This document shows positions 37,222 through 51,000 of a stretch of DNA of 64,000 nucleotides, piece after piece. The stretch spans positions 496,001 through 560,000 of the forward strand of contig JAKMXF010000233.1 in the NCBI GenBank assembly GCA_024704765.1, written 5' to 3'. Both the position numbers and the translations under genes were made by a program. The notes beneath the pieces are model-generated. The model ran no database searches. It worked only from the letters and a program-made list of their open reading frames with translations, and was not told the origin of the DNA. The stretch is from Oopsacas minuta. Lineage: Eukaryota > Porifera > Hexactinellida > Lyssacinosida > Leucopsacidae. How positions within the stretch are numbered: position 1 is the first letter of the stretch; every line of letters begins with the position of its first letter.

Positions 37222-39064
37222 CTGTGTTATCTATTCTAATTGAATTAGGCATATATCCATATAAGATATATATATAGCAACGACACAATTTCAGTCTGGT
37301 GTCACTTTTGAGCCACTAACGACAGGAATTGAGTGGCAGATATGTGAAATTACCGACAGTATAAGCGGCGGACATACATGAGTCCACTTTGGAATGTGTC
37401 ACACAAGGATAGAATGCAATAGGCATTAGTTCATGTAGATAAAATTGGTTCACTCCCAATATGATAAAATATGAGTATATAGATGGTACGCCTAAGCCGT
37501 ATGAATATACGTCCACCCCTGTATTACTAGAAATCTACAGCTATGTAATTAGATTAGGCATCACACTATGCAAACAATTGGAATCCACTCGAATAAAGAT
37601 TTATGTAACTAAAGATAAGAACACAAGTATGCAATACATACTTGCTAACCTGTGTGAAGAATAAAGCAGGACGTAAGGTGCGAATTTAGCGGACATCCGG
37701 GACGTAGCATATTTGATTAAACTGGACTACAAAATGCGGGACATTAAGGCTTTTGGCAAGTTTTGGCGGGACATTTAGCCTCATTGCCCCTTAATAACTG
37801 TCTGAAAAAGCGGGACAGTTGGCAAGTGAGGGGATGCTAGCCAGAGGGGTAGCTAGCATTTCCTCTTTTTGCGAACACCACTGTATTATTTGGGAGTTCT
37901 AGCAACCTCACTGAACATCCTGCATCTACACATCAATCATGTTTATGCCACAAGTTGACGCCCCATTCTTAACTAATAGGCTCATGCCACTTCAGGAACC
38001 AAATATCTTAGCTCTGACCATAGCAACCAGGATTGTAGCATTGGAATTTTCGTGGGTTTTAAAGATTCCACAAACACAATTGAAGTATCAACATGCCACA
38101 AATTCTATAACTTGGTAAAAGAATTAGGAAAGACACCAACAGACAAAATGATAAAAAGCCTTATACAAATATTTATGGAAGAACAATAGGCAAATGCAAT
38201 TACAATCAATTCTATTGTACAAGAAAATGATAACATAAAATGCTGTGTAATCAATTAGGTGCAAAGAATATACCAACAATGGAATATACAAACAATAGAA
38301 TATATATATTGAATCGTAAAGACTCAAATAGATATGAATAACAGTGAAATATTGTGTAAATAAATAAGAAATTAATTGAAAGCGTATCGAGGTAAATATC
38401 CATAGTCCATGTGTGTATATATTATAAACTTGCTAGACAAAATGGCGCCCTATATAAGTGTACATTTTGAAGATATATACGAAAAATTAATTTTGAGGTG
38501 AATTGACAAATCTGGTAGAAAAGGTCAGTTGATTATTTATTGAAAATGTCACCTGGAAATTTCGAATTTTTGTAAATATGTTGTTAGTGTTTGTTTTTGG
38601 TGTTTACTTCCTGAAATTATTCTCCTTTCATATTCAAAATATTCAATTCTATAGTAAACATGAGTATATTTGTTTGTTTGTTTGTTTGTATGTATGTTTG
38701 TATGTTTGTCTAGTTGTGTGTCTGTGTGTCTGTGTGCCTGTGTGTCTGTGTGTCTGTTTGTCTGTTTGTTTGTGTGTCTGTTTGTGTATTTATTTGTTTA
38801 CTTGTGCATTTACTGCATGTTGAACAAATACATATTTATCAATTTCTTATTAGTAACAATAGTCCGCAGTTTGTAGGTCAAAGTTACTCTTTTGAAAATG
38901 AATAATGAATAATTATTGAAAGTAGTGAATGTTAAAATTATTGCGAAAATTGCTAAGAATCAAATATTAACCAAGCGATAAAAGTAATTAGCATATTTGC
39001 ATGTTTGAACCAAAAATGGCACATACATGTGAATCATGAATACTTAAAAATCTTTTTATTGTAG
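37222..39064. other. Divergent intergenic region UBE2N / plexin
   Basis: It contains a repeat rich in GCGGGACAT words (about 37665-37830) that recurs near 46915-47045 and 18960-19115, a family-2 type element remnant ending at the left side, and a (TTTG)n/(TGTC)n microsatellite at about 38665-38795. Both promoters should lie here. No convincing coding or RNA gene is seen. Confidence 0.5.
38665..38795. repeat. (TTTG)n/(TGTC)n microsatellite
   Basis: Mixed tetranucleotide array upstream of plexin. It produces long but meaningless open frames in all three forward frames. Confidence 0.9.
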
Positions 39065-42000
39065 ATGGCTCTTATTTATACTTTTTCAAGTATCCTGCTG
39101 ATAACCCTACAGCTGGTATTCTCTCAGTACCCAGAGTTCCCTGCACAAAATCCACCTATTCGTGCTATGCATACTACTGAGGGTGGAGTCCTATTGGCTG
39201 ACGCACAAAATTTGATGTATTTGGACAGTTCATTGCAAACAGTTGCGCAAAAAGGTAAGGAAAATCTACACACAATTTGTATACATTTTAATTGGAACTA
39301 GCATTAATTATGCACAGTTTAAAGTCCAATTTTTGCACCCTAGGAGGTGTATTTGTTTGTACCTTTGTAACATTTAGGGTATGAATTCTTTGCCTTGGAG
39401 TATGCTTCCTTTGGTTGAAACACACAAATAAGCTTTTAAGATACCCGGAAAATGCCACAAACAAATTTATTTCATAATATACATCAAATCTACCTTGTGT
39501 TATTTGGTTATTGTTACGTCATCCATTCCATGAATTGGCTTCGAATATTCAAGTCATATTCCCATCAAGGAATAACGATAATGAATAGGTTTCTCTAAAT
39601 GTGTGAATTTTGATCACAAAATATATTGACCTATCAGATTTAAGGGGATACACTGATATTCTATTCGTTAATTGAATGTCCAAGTGGACAAAACTTGCCA
39701 ATTAGTAAGCCACGAAGCGCAGAAAAGGAAATCGTGCGTGTAACCAAATTCTTATAACATGAATTGAAGAACGGCATAAATACGCTAATTCTTTATTTTT
39801 GGCATTTTCTTTTCGTCAGTAAACTTGCAATTTTTATTTGTACGAAAATGAGAATTGAAAGAGATGGTTTTACACAGACTTAACACATCATAATGGTTAC
39901 GTGTTGCTTTATATATGAGCTTGAGTATTCTGGTTAATAAATGTTTAAAGAGTAAATGAATAGAATGACTAGCCGAATAGAAACACATAAAATTAGAAAA
40001 TTTGTCATTTCACCAATCAATAATGTAATTGTGTTGCTACTTCAAAGACTTTGCAAAGCTTATTTAGTATTTGCATATGTTTGTGTCCATATTTCGATTG
40101 TGTATGCATGTGGCACACCAGATGGCTGATATTAGTCATTATATATGGATAATAAGGGTTTTGTGTCTTACTGCAATAAGTGTGGTAGATAATTACAGAT
40201 ATATACAATTCTTCATCATATACCAGAATTATCCATGATGACGCTTTGAATAATTCAAATATTCTCAATTTTGGGAGTGATATTAAATGGCATAGGTTCT
40301 TACAAACCCCTTATTCAGTACTGATAGAGAGAGTATTAATTTCATTAATTTTCTAACACAATGGGTTCTAAACCTGTGAGGAATCTGTCTTTGGGAGGAA
40401 TATATTTTCCTCAGTTTCTACTGTATCGATATCGTATATGGAACCTCATAGGAAACTAGCAAGCTCAAGAGTCCATGGGCTTGTCTTTGTGTTTAGCGGA
40501 CATCTAAGAGTGCCAGTTCAGCAGTCATGAAGGGGATTTGTGTCCACCGTGAGACTCAAACTTCTATAGAATCAATATGTTACCGTCCAAAAGTGCCGGT
40601 TCTGAAGTTCCTGATTAAACCCCCTGCAAGAGTCGCACTGAACATTATTCCAAAAATCAAATATTCAACGTCTAATTATCACAATATTTGGCTAATATGT
40701 ACTCATATCGGGAAGATAGCAAATGGCCCTGACCTCTAAGACCTGAATGAAACTATAAAAGGTAAAGGCGAATTGTTCTAACAGACATATCGTAAACTGC
40801 AACGGAACAAATAATCTTATAATTCAATCACGCAAGTCTTAAAATGACATAAAAAACTCGAAGAATGAGAAAATCAATTTAGAATCCATAAATCCAATAA
40901 ATGAAACCTGTTACTATACAAGTGTCAAAATCTGGGACAGCTATTGCATTCTAATTGTGTTACTCTATAGATTCAATAATGGCAATACTCTATTGAGAAG
41001 TACTCGTGATAAAAGCCTTGCTATACAACTAAATAATTGCCTTCCAGAAAATTACCTAGCAAATATTACAACACTTGGATATGTTATATATAACCCGCCT
41101 AAACAATGCGGGCCTAAAATAAAAAATGCATCTGATTAACATCCCGCCTAGAATAATAAATAGCCCGCCTAAAATAATATAATGCGCGCCTAAAACAGTA
41201 TTAAACTATCTGAATAATTAAATAATCCCCCGCTTAACCAAATTTAAACTATACATAACTTATGAATATAATGGAACTGAATATATTTCATATATGGAAC
41301 TATAAACATGAACATAAAGCATTCTCTAATTTACATAAATTACTTTCAATTCCTATTTGAAAAACGAGATTAATCAGTTGGCTGATAAACTACAACTGGC
41401 CTAGGTCAAAAGCAACAGGCTAGCCACCTAGCAACACACATGACAGATTGGATTGCAAACTTCTGTATGATTAGAATGCATGGCTAATCAATACATTTGT
41501 ACAATCGGGGCTGACAAAATAATTGGAATTTTGTGAATATATTATCGAGTCAAATGGCTATTAAATATCGTTTCAGGAATTTCTGTTGGCTAATAGTTCA
41601 CAGTTTAATATTCCAAACAGTTGCCCCGTACTGACTCTACGATCTCCTGTTACACGTGTTAGTCTTAGACAGGTCTATATATTTTGTTAATTTTTGATAA
41701 TAAGGTTCAGACCCGTTAATTGATTTATAACTTATTACATAACAATATATACATTTGGAGTTTACGTTATCAATGATAATCTAAACAATAAGTAAACAAC
41801 TCTATCATGTGATTATAATTGGCTAATAAACAGCCGGAAATATTCACTAATATCATTAAAGCAAGAATATTTAATTACCCTTTCATCTGTGTAGCTTGCT
41901 TATTGCTTTGCTAATTGGCACAATTTGTAATCTAAACGAGATCAGCTGTAATTAAGGACATTTAACCAGCTGTCCATATGCTGGTCGGATAATTAAACTT

Positions 42001-45000
42001 CAAGCTAACATGCAATTAATAGATAAGATTTTGTAACACCTCAAAAAATGGTATCATATGGTCAAAAGAATTCTTAATCACGTTTAAGTAGCTGAGTATT
42101 TACAGAACAAATACGATACCAACAATGCTTTTGAAGTGAAAAAGTGTCCGTAATTTGGAGACGGTGGTATTTACAAAAGTGGTCATATATTCTAAACTCG
42201 TGTATGTTCCTGTACACATGTGGGTATTGTCCCTAACTAATTAAATTACAGTAGACTAGGTGTTAAGATTCATACAACTAAACATCCATTTAAACAATTT
42301 GGTGAAAGCATCTGTCACACCATATCTGAGGGAGTAAGTGTAACTTCCACAAACAGTCCCTATGGTAACGGGGAACTTCTGGAAATGAAGTGAAAACAAA
42401 GCAAATCCTAGCCCCATACAAATGACTCTCCACAAACGGGGTAGCATTTTCGCCCCCCCCTGACGGTTACACTGTACTTGGAATTTTTGCTTATAATAAA
42501 AGTTCTATTTTTAGATATCTCAACTTCACCCGAAGTAATATCACTTTCAACATACAGGAACTTCATAGCAACGTATGATGTATTCGGGAATGTGATTATT
42601 TATAACAAAAACACCCTTGAACAACTACAGAATATCAGCTCGTTAATTAATCGCCCGCTCACAGAACCCTTGAATCTGATTGGCTCTCAGAGCACTGACG
42701 ATTCTATTTGGTTATATATAGCTCAGTCAGTTCCAATTGAAACTGAAACTATACATAGACATTCTGAAATTGACCTTTTTCAATTTGGGCGGGGATTTGA
42801 AACACAGCTAAGGGAACCAATCAGATTTCGCGAATTGTCAAGATTGAATCGTGAATTTGTTATGATTTTTGAGAGAGATGAATTTGTTTACTTTTTGTTG
42901 AATCAACAAAGTGCAATTTCTACTGTTAGAGAAGTTAGAGTAGTGAGGGTGAGTTTATTGTTATTTACATAAATATACATATAACTACATGACAGTTTCA
43001 TAGACAAACACAAAATGTACAGCAGTATGAATAACTTTAAAAGTGTCGCGGTGATATCAATTGAACTAACACCAATTTTGTGATCTAATTTCTCTAAAAA
43101 TGTAAACTATAATTCAATTAAAATATTCAGAAACCCATTATCATAATAGTGATCAATATGCCGATTATTAATTCATATGGTACAGGTGGTTGCTATGCTG
43201 AATAAAAGATGCAACACATCCTTGTAATTGCGCCACATGCTTGAGCCATTTGGTTGATATGGCTGTAAGTTACATTACAATAATTGAGATATGTAATAGT
43301 TGCATGTAATAATTAAGAGAACATATTTATTTCCACCAATATTAATATCAATTCCAATATATATATATTAAAGGAAAATGTGAATACGTATATGATCAAT
43401 ATTGGAAAAAACCTCAATATCTAATTTCTAAATAACAAATATGAAAACTATTATACCTACATAATGGGTGTATACACGGCCACTTTAGGACAACCACGTG
43501 TCAAATTATGTCACAACCACCGATTTGTGTCAGCTACCTGAATCATGCCTCAAAAGTAAGGGGGACATTACCCCGGGGTTTACGCACTTGATAGCTTGAT
43601 ACCATGTTTACCAATTGTAGTTATTTTGGCCAAAGTTTTCGATAGTGCCATATCTTAAAAAACGCGCCAAATTGGAATTGACTGTAATGTGGATCCACTA
43701 TTGTATCTAGATATGCAAAAATGACACTTTCGATGACAACGAATTCACAGCAAAATATGAGATAATTCTCACCTGTCTACCCAATGAAAATAAAGAGTTA
43801 TATGCGACACATGCTCAGCTGATTAATGACAAATTAGTTGTAGCACTCTCAACAGGTATGTTAATATAAATAGCAACTAATAGGATTCTTACCAACCGCT
43901 AATAGCGGTTTCCATGGGTCCTTGGATGGTTTGCAAACACAAAGAATAAGATTCTTATTTTTGCAAAAACAACGAAAATTACGAATTTTCGAATCTCCAA
44001 ATTCAAGATTTATAATAAATTGTGCTAAGAGCTATACGTTTAGTTGTATGTTTAACCGTTTAGGGGATGCAGACAGCATTTGTGTGTACAGTCTGGATGA
44101 AATTGACCGTCAAATGAATGAAAAATATCGTCGTTGTGTGAGAGGAGAAGATAGTGAAAAAGCTGGTTTTTCAAGGATAAGACAAGTTCCCTGCAGTAGA
44201 TTAACAGTTGTGAGTAACCATAGCAACTGTTTTTTTCAATTAGAATGTTACAGAATTTGAATAGATAGCATTTTTCGGTTAATTAGCCCATATTAGGAGT
44301 TCGGAATTTCCAAATTATACAAAATTTGAGATAATTGGATATTTACACAATTTCTGTCATTTTTGTTGCGTCAAGATTTGGCGCCATTATTAATTGGCGG
44401 GTAATATATTTTATACGCGTAAATGCTATTTTTAGGTTAGAGGAGTTTGTGAATTAGGCGGGTATTTAAGAAAAGGCCTTGAGGTGTCAAATCCTCTGAC
44501 AATGAATTCCATATACTCCCATAACAACGGAAAAATGGTCAATGGAATGCTGGCAGTTGAGCAGAATGACTTGGAGCTGTTATTCATTGGTCTGGTAACT
44601 GGTGAAGTGTACAAGGTATGTTGTTTGTTTGTTTGTTTGTTTGTTTGTTTGTGTGTTTATTTGTATATATGTGTATTTATCTGTTTGTTTATTTGTTTGT
44701 AGATGTTATTGAAGATAGATCGTATTGAGAGAATACACACATACAGAGTATATCCAGATATCCCATCAAAGTTGGAATTTGACGAAATAAACAATTCAGT
44801 CAATGTGCAAACAAATGACAAAGTAAACATCAACAAATTACGGAAAATTTTTAAAGGAATTTTAGAACTTTCACTTTTTAGGTGTATAAATTGCCACTTG
44901 AGAGTTGTGACACACTAGAAGGGTGTCACATGTGTCTGTCTACACAAGATCCAATTTGTGGATGGTGTCCAATCCTCAAATCGTAAGTATACATATTTTT

Positions 45001-48000
45001 GTCAACAACAACAGCTATTATTTACTTATTTTAACCAATTAGATGTACGCTAAAGAGTGAATGCTATTGGAACTCAGAGGATCTCCCATGGGTGTCAACC
45101 GTCACTAACAACCAATCAGATTGTACCTCTATCGAGCTTGTTAACCCACCAGATTCCATTTCTGTTGACAGTAATATTGTAAGTAATTATATTAACACTT
45201 TATAGTTCCAGTTTATAGAAATATACAGCACCGGTTAATCGGAGCACTTGGCCAGAAACAGAACGATGCAAATAGTGATTAATTCGGGGGAATAATTATT
45301 CTAGGCGGGATGTATATCACTTCAGCGGGCTTTTTGTATTCCTTTAGGCGGGATTCGTAGTATTTTAGGCGGGTTTTATATTATTGGATTCTATTTTAGG
45401 AGAAACTGGAGATTAAAGTAAACTTCCTACCAATCAGGAATGCTCCTTACATTTGCGATTTCGAATCTCTTGGAACTTCAAACATTATCAAAATATCTGA
45501 GAGTTCTTATGAATGCCCGCTTCCAATAGGATTCAAGAATAGAGTTCTTAGTTCCAGTATTGATATATTAGTTTCACTTAGAGACAGTGAAACGGATTTG
45601 GTATTTGTTTCTGTTGATAGAACAATTCAATTCTTTGACTGTGCAAAAATAAGCAGGTGAGATTAATAAGTTTGAAATATACGCAAAAGGTGTCAAAAAT
45701 ATCATATACATATTATGCATCTCATTAAGCGCATTCCGATTACTAACTGTAAATCTCTAAAAATATTAAAATATACCAAAAGGTGTGAAAATGGGCCTCA
45801 ATGGGAGCTGTATGAAAATATGCTAAGATTCAATTCCTGTTGAATCTATTAAATCATATAATTATGTAATGCGTAGGGTAATGATAATCAATTGTGAGTA
45901 TAGACAATAATTAATTCACACAATTTGTCACCTACATGCAAAACAGTTTTCTAAAAGCAGATGGGGGAAAACGTGATAATTTAATAAATAACAGCTATAT
46001 ACTAATATTTGCTTGTACCCAGCAGCATATGCAATTTTCCTTGATTTCAATTTCTGTGGGTGCTACATATGTTTATTAGTTTCACCAGCACATTTTGCAT
46101 ATGAATTGTCACACCTGCAAGCGGTCAAAAGTGGTTGTATATTGGCCCACTTGTAGGTGTGATAATTAATCTGTCATATGTAAAAGTGTTGGTAAAAGGT
46201 AGGTATTTGAATTCACTGTTCACACTTTTTGAGATTAAGACACTAAATTTGGCATATACACTCGTAGTGACCTCTGGATGTGGACCTGACATGAGAAATT
46301 CAAACCAGATTGTTGGTTGTTAGCAATTATTTACAACTTTTATACATTGTTGTTATTTAGATGTAATTCATGTACAGATACAAACATAAAGTCATTTAGC
46401 TGTTCGTGGTGTGTTCACTCTACAACTTGTATCGATAGCTCATCGCTCAGCTGTGCAAATGGAGACACAATTGCGGACACAATTGGAATGTGTCCTGTAC
46501 TTTATAACACATCCATGCCAGAACTAATTCATTCTCAAGTTCCAACTGATATTATACTGACCGGCGGATTTCTTCCTCAACCTCAGGTAAGATATTTTTC
46601 CGATTTGTAAAGTCCGTTAGCGCAACTATGTTAAACTTGACAGACCAAATTTGATTGTAAGCACATTTTGGGGTGAATATTTGTAACAAAGTATGAAATT
46701 TCTCCAAAGTTGATACTTCTAGCACTTTTGGCGGTTAATCATATTCACATAACATTAAAAATTTTTTGGTATTATTATAGATAAAATTTCAAAAATGGCG
46801 AAGACACAATATGGCAAAAGTGGTATACGTACACTTTCGAAGTATACAGTCAGGGTCTGTGAACTCCACGGGACCGAAATATTGTCCATAATTTCATATT
46901 TGCCAACCTGAGTGAAGGAAAACGCGGGAGTTAAGGTACTAAATTAGCGCGAGAACACGAGACGTAGCATATTACTACAAAAATGCGGGACAATTAAGCT
47001 TTTGGCGGGATATTACACTCAAGACATTTCCCAAAAATCGGGAGTGTTGTAGTATGGGAACATTATATTAACACAAATCCTATGGGAATGAATTTATTGG
47101 GGACAGACTGGAGGGTCCCCGACTGTATTTTAAAATGAACCTAATTTGTACTGTGAAAATGAACTTTTAATTATATAAGAATTTGAGAGGAGTTGCTAAA
47201 ATACACAGATCATAGTGACGCTAGGCTAGCTTAGGAATGTAGATAGAATACACACCCTATAGGAGTTTTAAACCAAACCTGAAAAATCTCAAATGACTCG
47301 ACACAACAATATAATAATAATACACAAATCTAATAGTGAAATACTGATACGATTATTTGCTAATATAATCTGTTGAGGTTGAACATAACTCAATAGTAAT
47401 CTGAGATAATAAGATACTATCAGTTACATATGTATGTGATATTATCCAGGTGCTAGTAATTATAATTATGAAACTATCATATAGGAATACATTTGCACTA
47501 AGTTTGCATTTTGCGTTTGCAAACCATGGATAGAATTAATCGTCGTTACTTACTTCAAGTTACCAAGGATTGTAGGATATTAATCCATAGTGGGTTTGAA
47601 GGGAACACACATGGGTGTAGTCCTGAGGATCTGTGAGCCAATACCCATGTGTACCCACAAGGGATTATCTAAGAGCGCCAGACGCTCCTTTTGGCGTTAT
47701 CACTTTTCTTATAAAATTCTAGGGATTTCTCTTAGATATTTGAAATGTGTGAATTATATCACATTCCACACATACCAGATTTCAAGTTTGTAGCTCTTAC
47801 CATTTCTCAATATTATTAAATTCAATATGTAAATATAGATATCATCACGAAGTTATGAATGTGTTACAACTGGTCAAAGATACAGTGCAAGATACATTGA
47901 TAGTAATAATATAGAATGTCTTAATGTTACATTCCCAGATCCCCCTGGCGTTGCTATAGACTATGTTAGGAGAATACAGGTTGTATGGAATGATGACTAT

Positions 48001-51000
48001 TTTGTGGGGAGTATCGAAGGTTTGTTAATACAAACAATCATACAAACAAACAAAAAATCGAAAATGACAATCTGTGCCGACAGCAAAGTATGTATCTTTG
48101 TGGCACTATTAATTGGCGGCACTAAGTGTTAAAATGTATCCCAATAAGTATAGTACCTCAAATTTATAATGACAAACAAACAAACAAACAAACAAACAAA
48201 CAAATAAACATACAAATATACGAATACATTTCCAATATAAATGCATTACCAATCTATTTTTAGTAACAACCTATAGCTGCTCTAATCTAGCAGATGACTG
48301 CTCACAATGTGAAGCACTACAATTCAATCCTGAACTATCAAATTACGAATGTAGTTGGTGCAAACCAATTAGCACATGCCATTTCACACCTTTTTGCAAC
48401 AATGAATACCCTGGGGAATCTGGAACTTGTCCTGCACCCCAGCTGACCGGGATAACACCCAATGAAGGACCAAATCTAGGTAAATGGGTACAATTTTGGG
48501 TACAGAAGTTGCTTTTGTTGTTATTTATGTTTATTTGTTGTTATTTAGGTGGTACAGTAGTGTCAATAACTGGAACTAATCTTGGAATACAGTCTAGTGA
48601 CATTTTGAGTGTAACTATTGGAGATAGTACTTGTGATATAGATTATGATAAATATGAACCTGGAAAACTGTAAGTAATTATTTAGTGTTTTGTTTACTCA
48701 TTTATATACCATTTTGTTTACCTGTGTAGTGTTGTGTGTCGGACTAGAGGTAACCTAATTAACACGTTCGAAGTTGTTCTACAAATACGAGACAACAGCC
48801 AATCAATTCAAGGCCTGCAGTACACCTATTCGGAACCAAAGGTGTTTGAATTGGAACCAAGTATTGGTCCAATTTCAGGAGGAACTCTTGTGACATTTTA
48901 TGGAGAGAAGCTTCTAATTGGCAGTGGAACTACAGTACAAATTGGAACTAAGATGTGTGAAATACAAACTGAAGTGTAAGTTCCAAATTAAATTTCTGAA
49001 CTTTCAAATTAACTAATTTAACCATCCATAGTTCCAATAATGAGGTTCTTGTTTGTTTAACAAGCTCAATGGTTACAGAACAAATGACAACTATTCTACT
49101 AAGAATTGATGATCTAATGATATCAGTTAGCCAGAACGTAGATGGAAGTGAAGTAGGGTTGTTAAGGTTCACATTCCTTCCTGATCCTACCGTAACCAAG
49201 GTAACACCAAGGTATGTGGTAATTATCCTTCATAGTTGGATGTTGTTTATGGATATTTGTTTGTAGTTCCATGTTTCCAAGTGGTGGATTGAGCTTAGTT
49301 ATTACTGGAACTAATTTCCACGCCATACAACGTGCTTCTCTGCTTATATCATATAACAGCAACAATAACATACGAGAGAGGAGAGAAGTCAATACTCTAA
49401 CGGTAAATATACATGTATACAGTTAAAGGACAAAAGTATTCAACCAGTTCCATGGTCGAATATGAATATAACAAAATATTTGCAATTCTGGAATGGTCGA
49501 ATAGTTTTGTCCTTTAACTATATGTACACGTATATACAGCACTGTGAAACCTCACAGACAGGGAAACGGGGTAGCATTTTCGGCGACCCTCCCGTTCATG
49601 GAGGCTACACTGTAGTATTGGAACAAACTACCAGTTGCGGCACCAATGGCTGTTGGTTAGTCCAATTAATACTCCACTTTCATATAGAATTGTGAGGTAA
49701 CAGATGAAACGACTTTATCCTGTCCTACACCAGCACTACAAACTGGAACTAACACCTTTAACACAACAGGAATAGAACTGTCATTTAGTTTACAGTTGGA
49801 TTCAGTCCAAAATATTCAGGGGATAGATGATATAAAGTTTATGCTGTATTCTGACCCAATTTTCACACCTTTTGAGACTAATTTAACTCAAGGAGCTAGT
49901 GAACCAATCCTAATTCAGGTATTTTCATATGCTTTGTAACGTGTTAGTATTTGTAATATGGATCTATGGGATATATACTGGAACTATCCATAGTTTTGAA
50001 CCCCTGTGCCGAGTTCTATTGCTATTTGTAATATTGCAAATTTCATATTTTTAGGGAAGGAACTTCTTGTTAAATGGCTTGGATGTGAACCACTTTATAA
50101 TAATGGCAGGAGATAGGGAGTGTGAAACGCGACACATTCAAGAAGAACTTGTTATTTGCTATCTAGTGGATACAGGAGAAAGTGCTGAGCCACTATTCAT
50201 AAAGGTTTGAAGTGGTTTAGCATATTTACCTATAACATAATAGGATAATTTGCAATTGATCAACATTCAAAAATGCAAATATTGCAAAATGAAAGGAAAA
50301 GTTGTGAGAATTCACATATTTACAATCAAAACTTAAAAGAATTTCCTTAAAATACAGTCAACTCTAGTTACACCGAAATACCCGCTTATATAGAAGTGTC
50401 AAATTGTCCAAATATGGTCACAAACCTTCAAAGTAACAATTATTCCATCGGTCATATCGAATTATCGCGGTCCTTTGAGCTTAGATATAACAGGAGTTGA
50501 TTGTGTCTGTATTACTTTAGGCACAGGTCGGGAATATTGTCACAAACATCGGCTATCTGGAACTAACACAGGAACAACAACTCCTGAAAATAATCCTCCC
50601 AGCTGTGGTTGGGTGCCTTTGCGTACTATTCTGCCTCTTAGCACTAATTGGATTAATCACATTTCGTAGACATTCAAAGAAAAAGGATGTAAAGCTATTC
50701 AGACTCATAAAAAACTTGGAAGAGCTAGAAATGGGAGTGGCACAGGAATCCAAAAAGGGCTTCACAGAATTGCAAACTTGTGTTGAAGAATTCGACCAAG
50801 ATATCGCTGGGACCAAGCTTCCCTTCTTAGACATGAGGACTTACCTTATTAGCATATTATTTCCTGATGGGGGCGAGATACAACCGGGACAGAAATATCG
50901 GTCCAATAGGTATCTTCATACCTCTAGGATATTGCCAAGTTTTAGAGAGCTGTTATTAAATGAAGAATTCCTAATACAGTTTATTGGTGTTATGGAGAAA

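Noticed and set aside
38670-38905. Long forward open frames rich in Cys-Leu-Phe-Val
   Set aside because: Translation of TTTG/TGTC tetranucleotide arrays; open in several frames at once, with no conservation.
40527-40739. 70-codon ORF in plexin intron 1
   Set aside because: No splice-compatible ends in the right phase, no recognisable motif, typical length for chance ORFs here.
47590-47793. 67-codon ORF in plexin intron 10
   Set aside because: Lies over a short inverted repeat and simple intronic sequence; no homology recognised and phase does not fit plexin.
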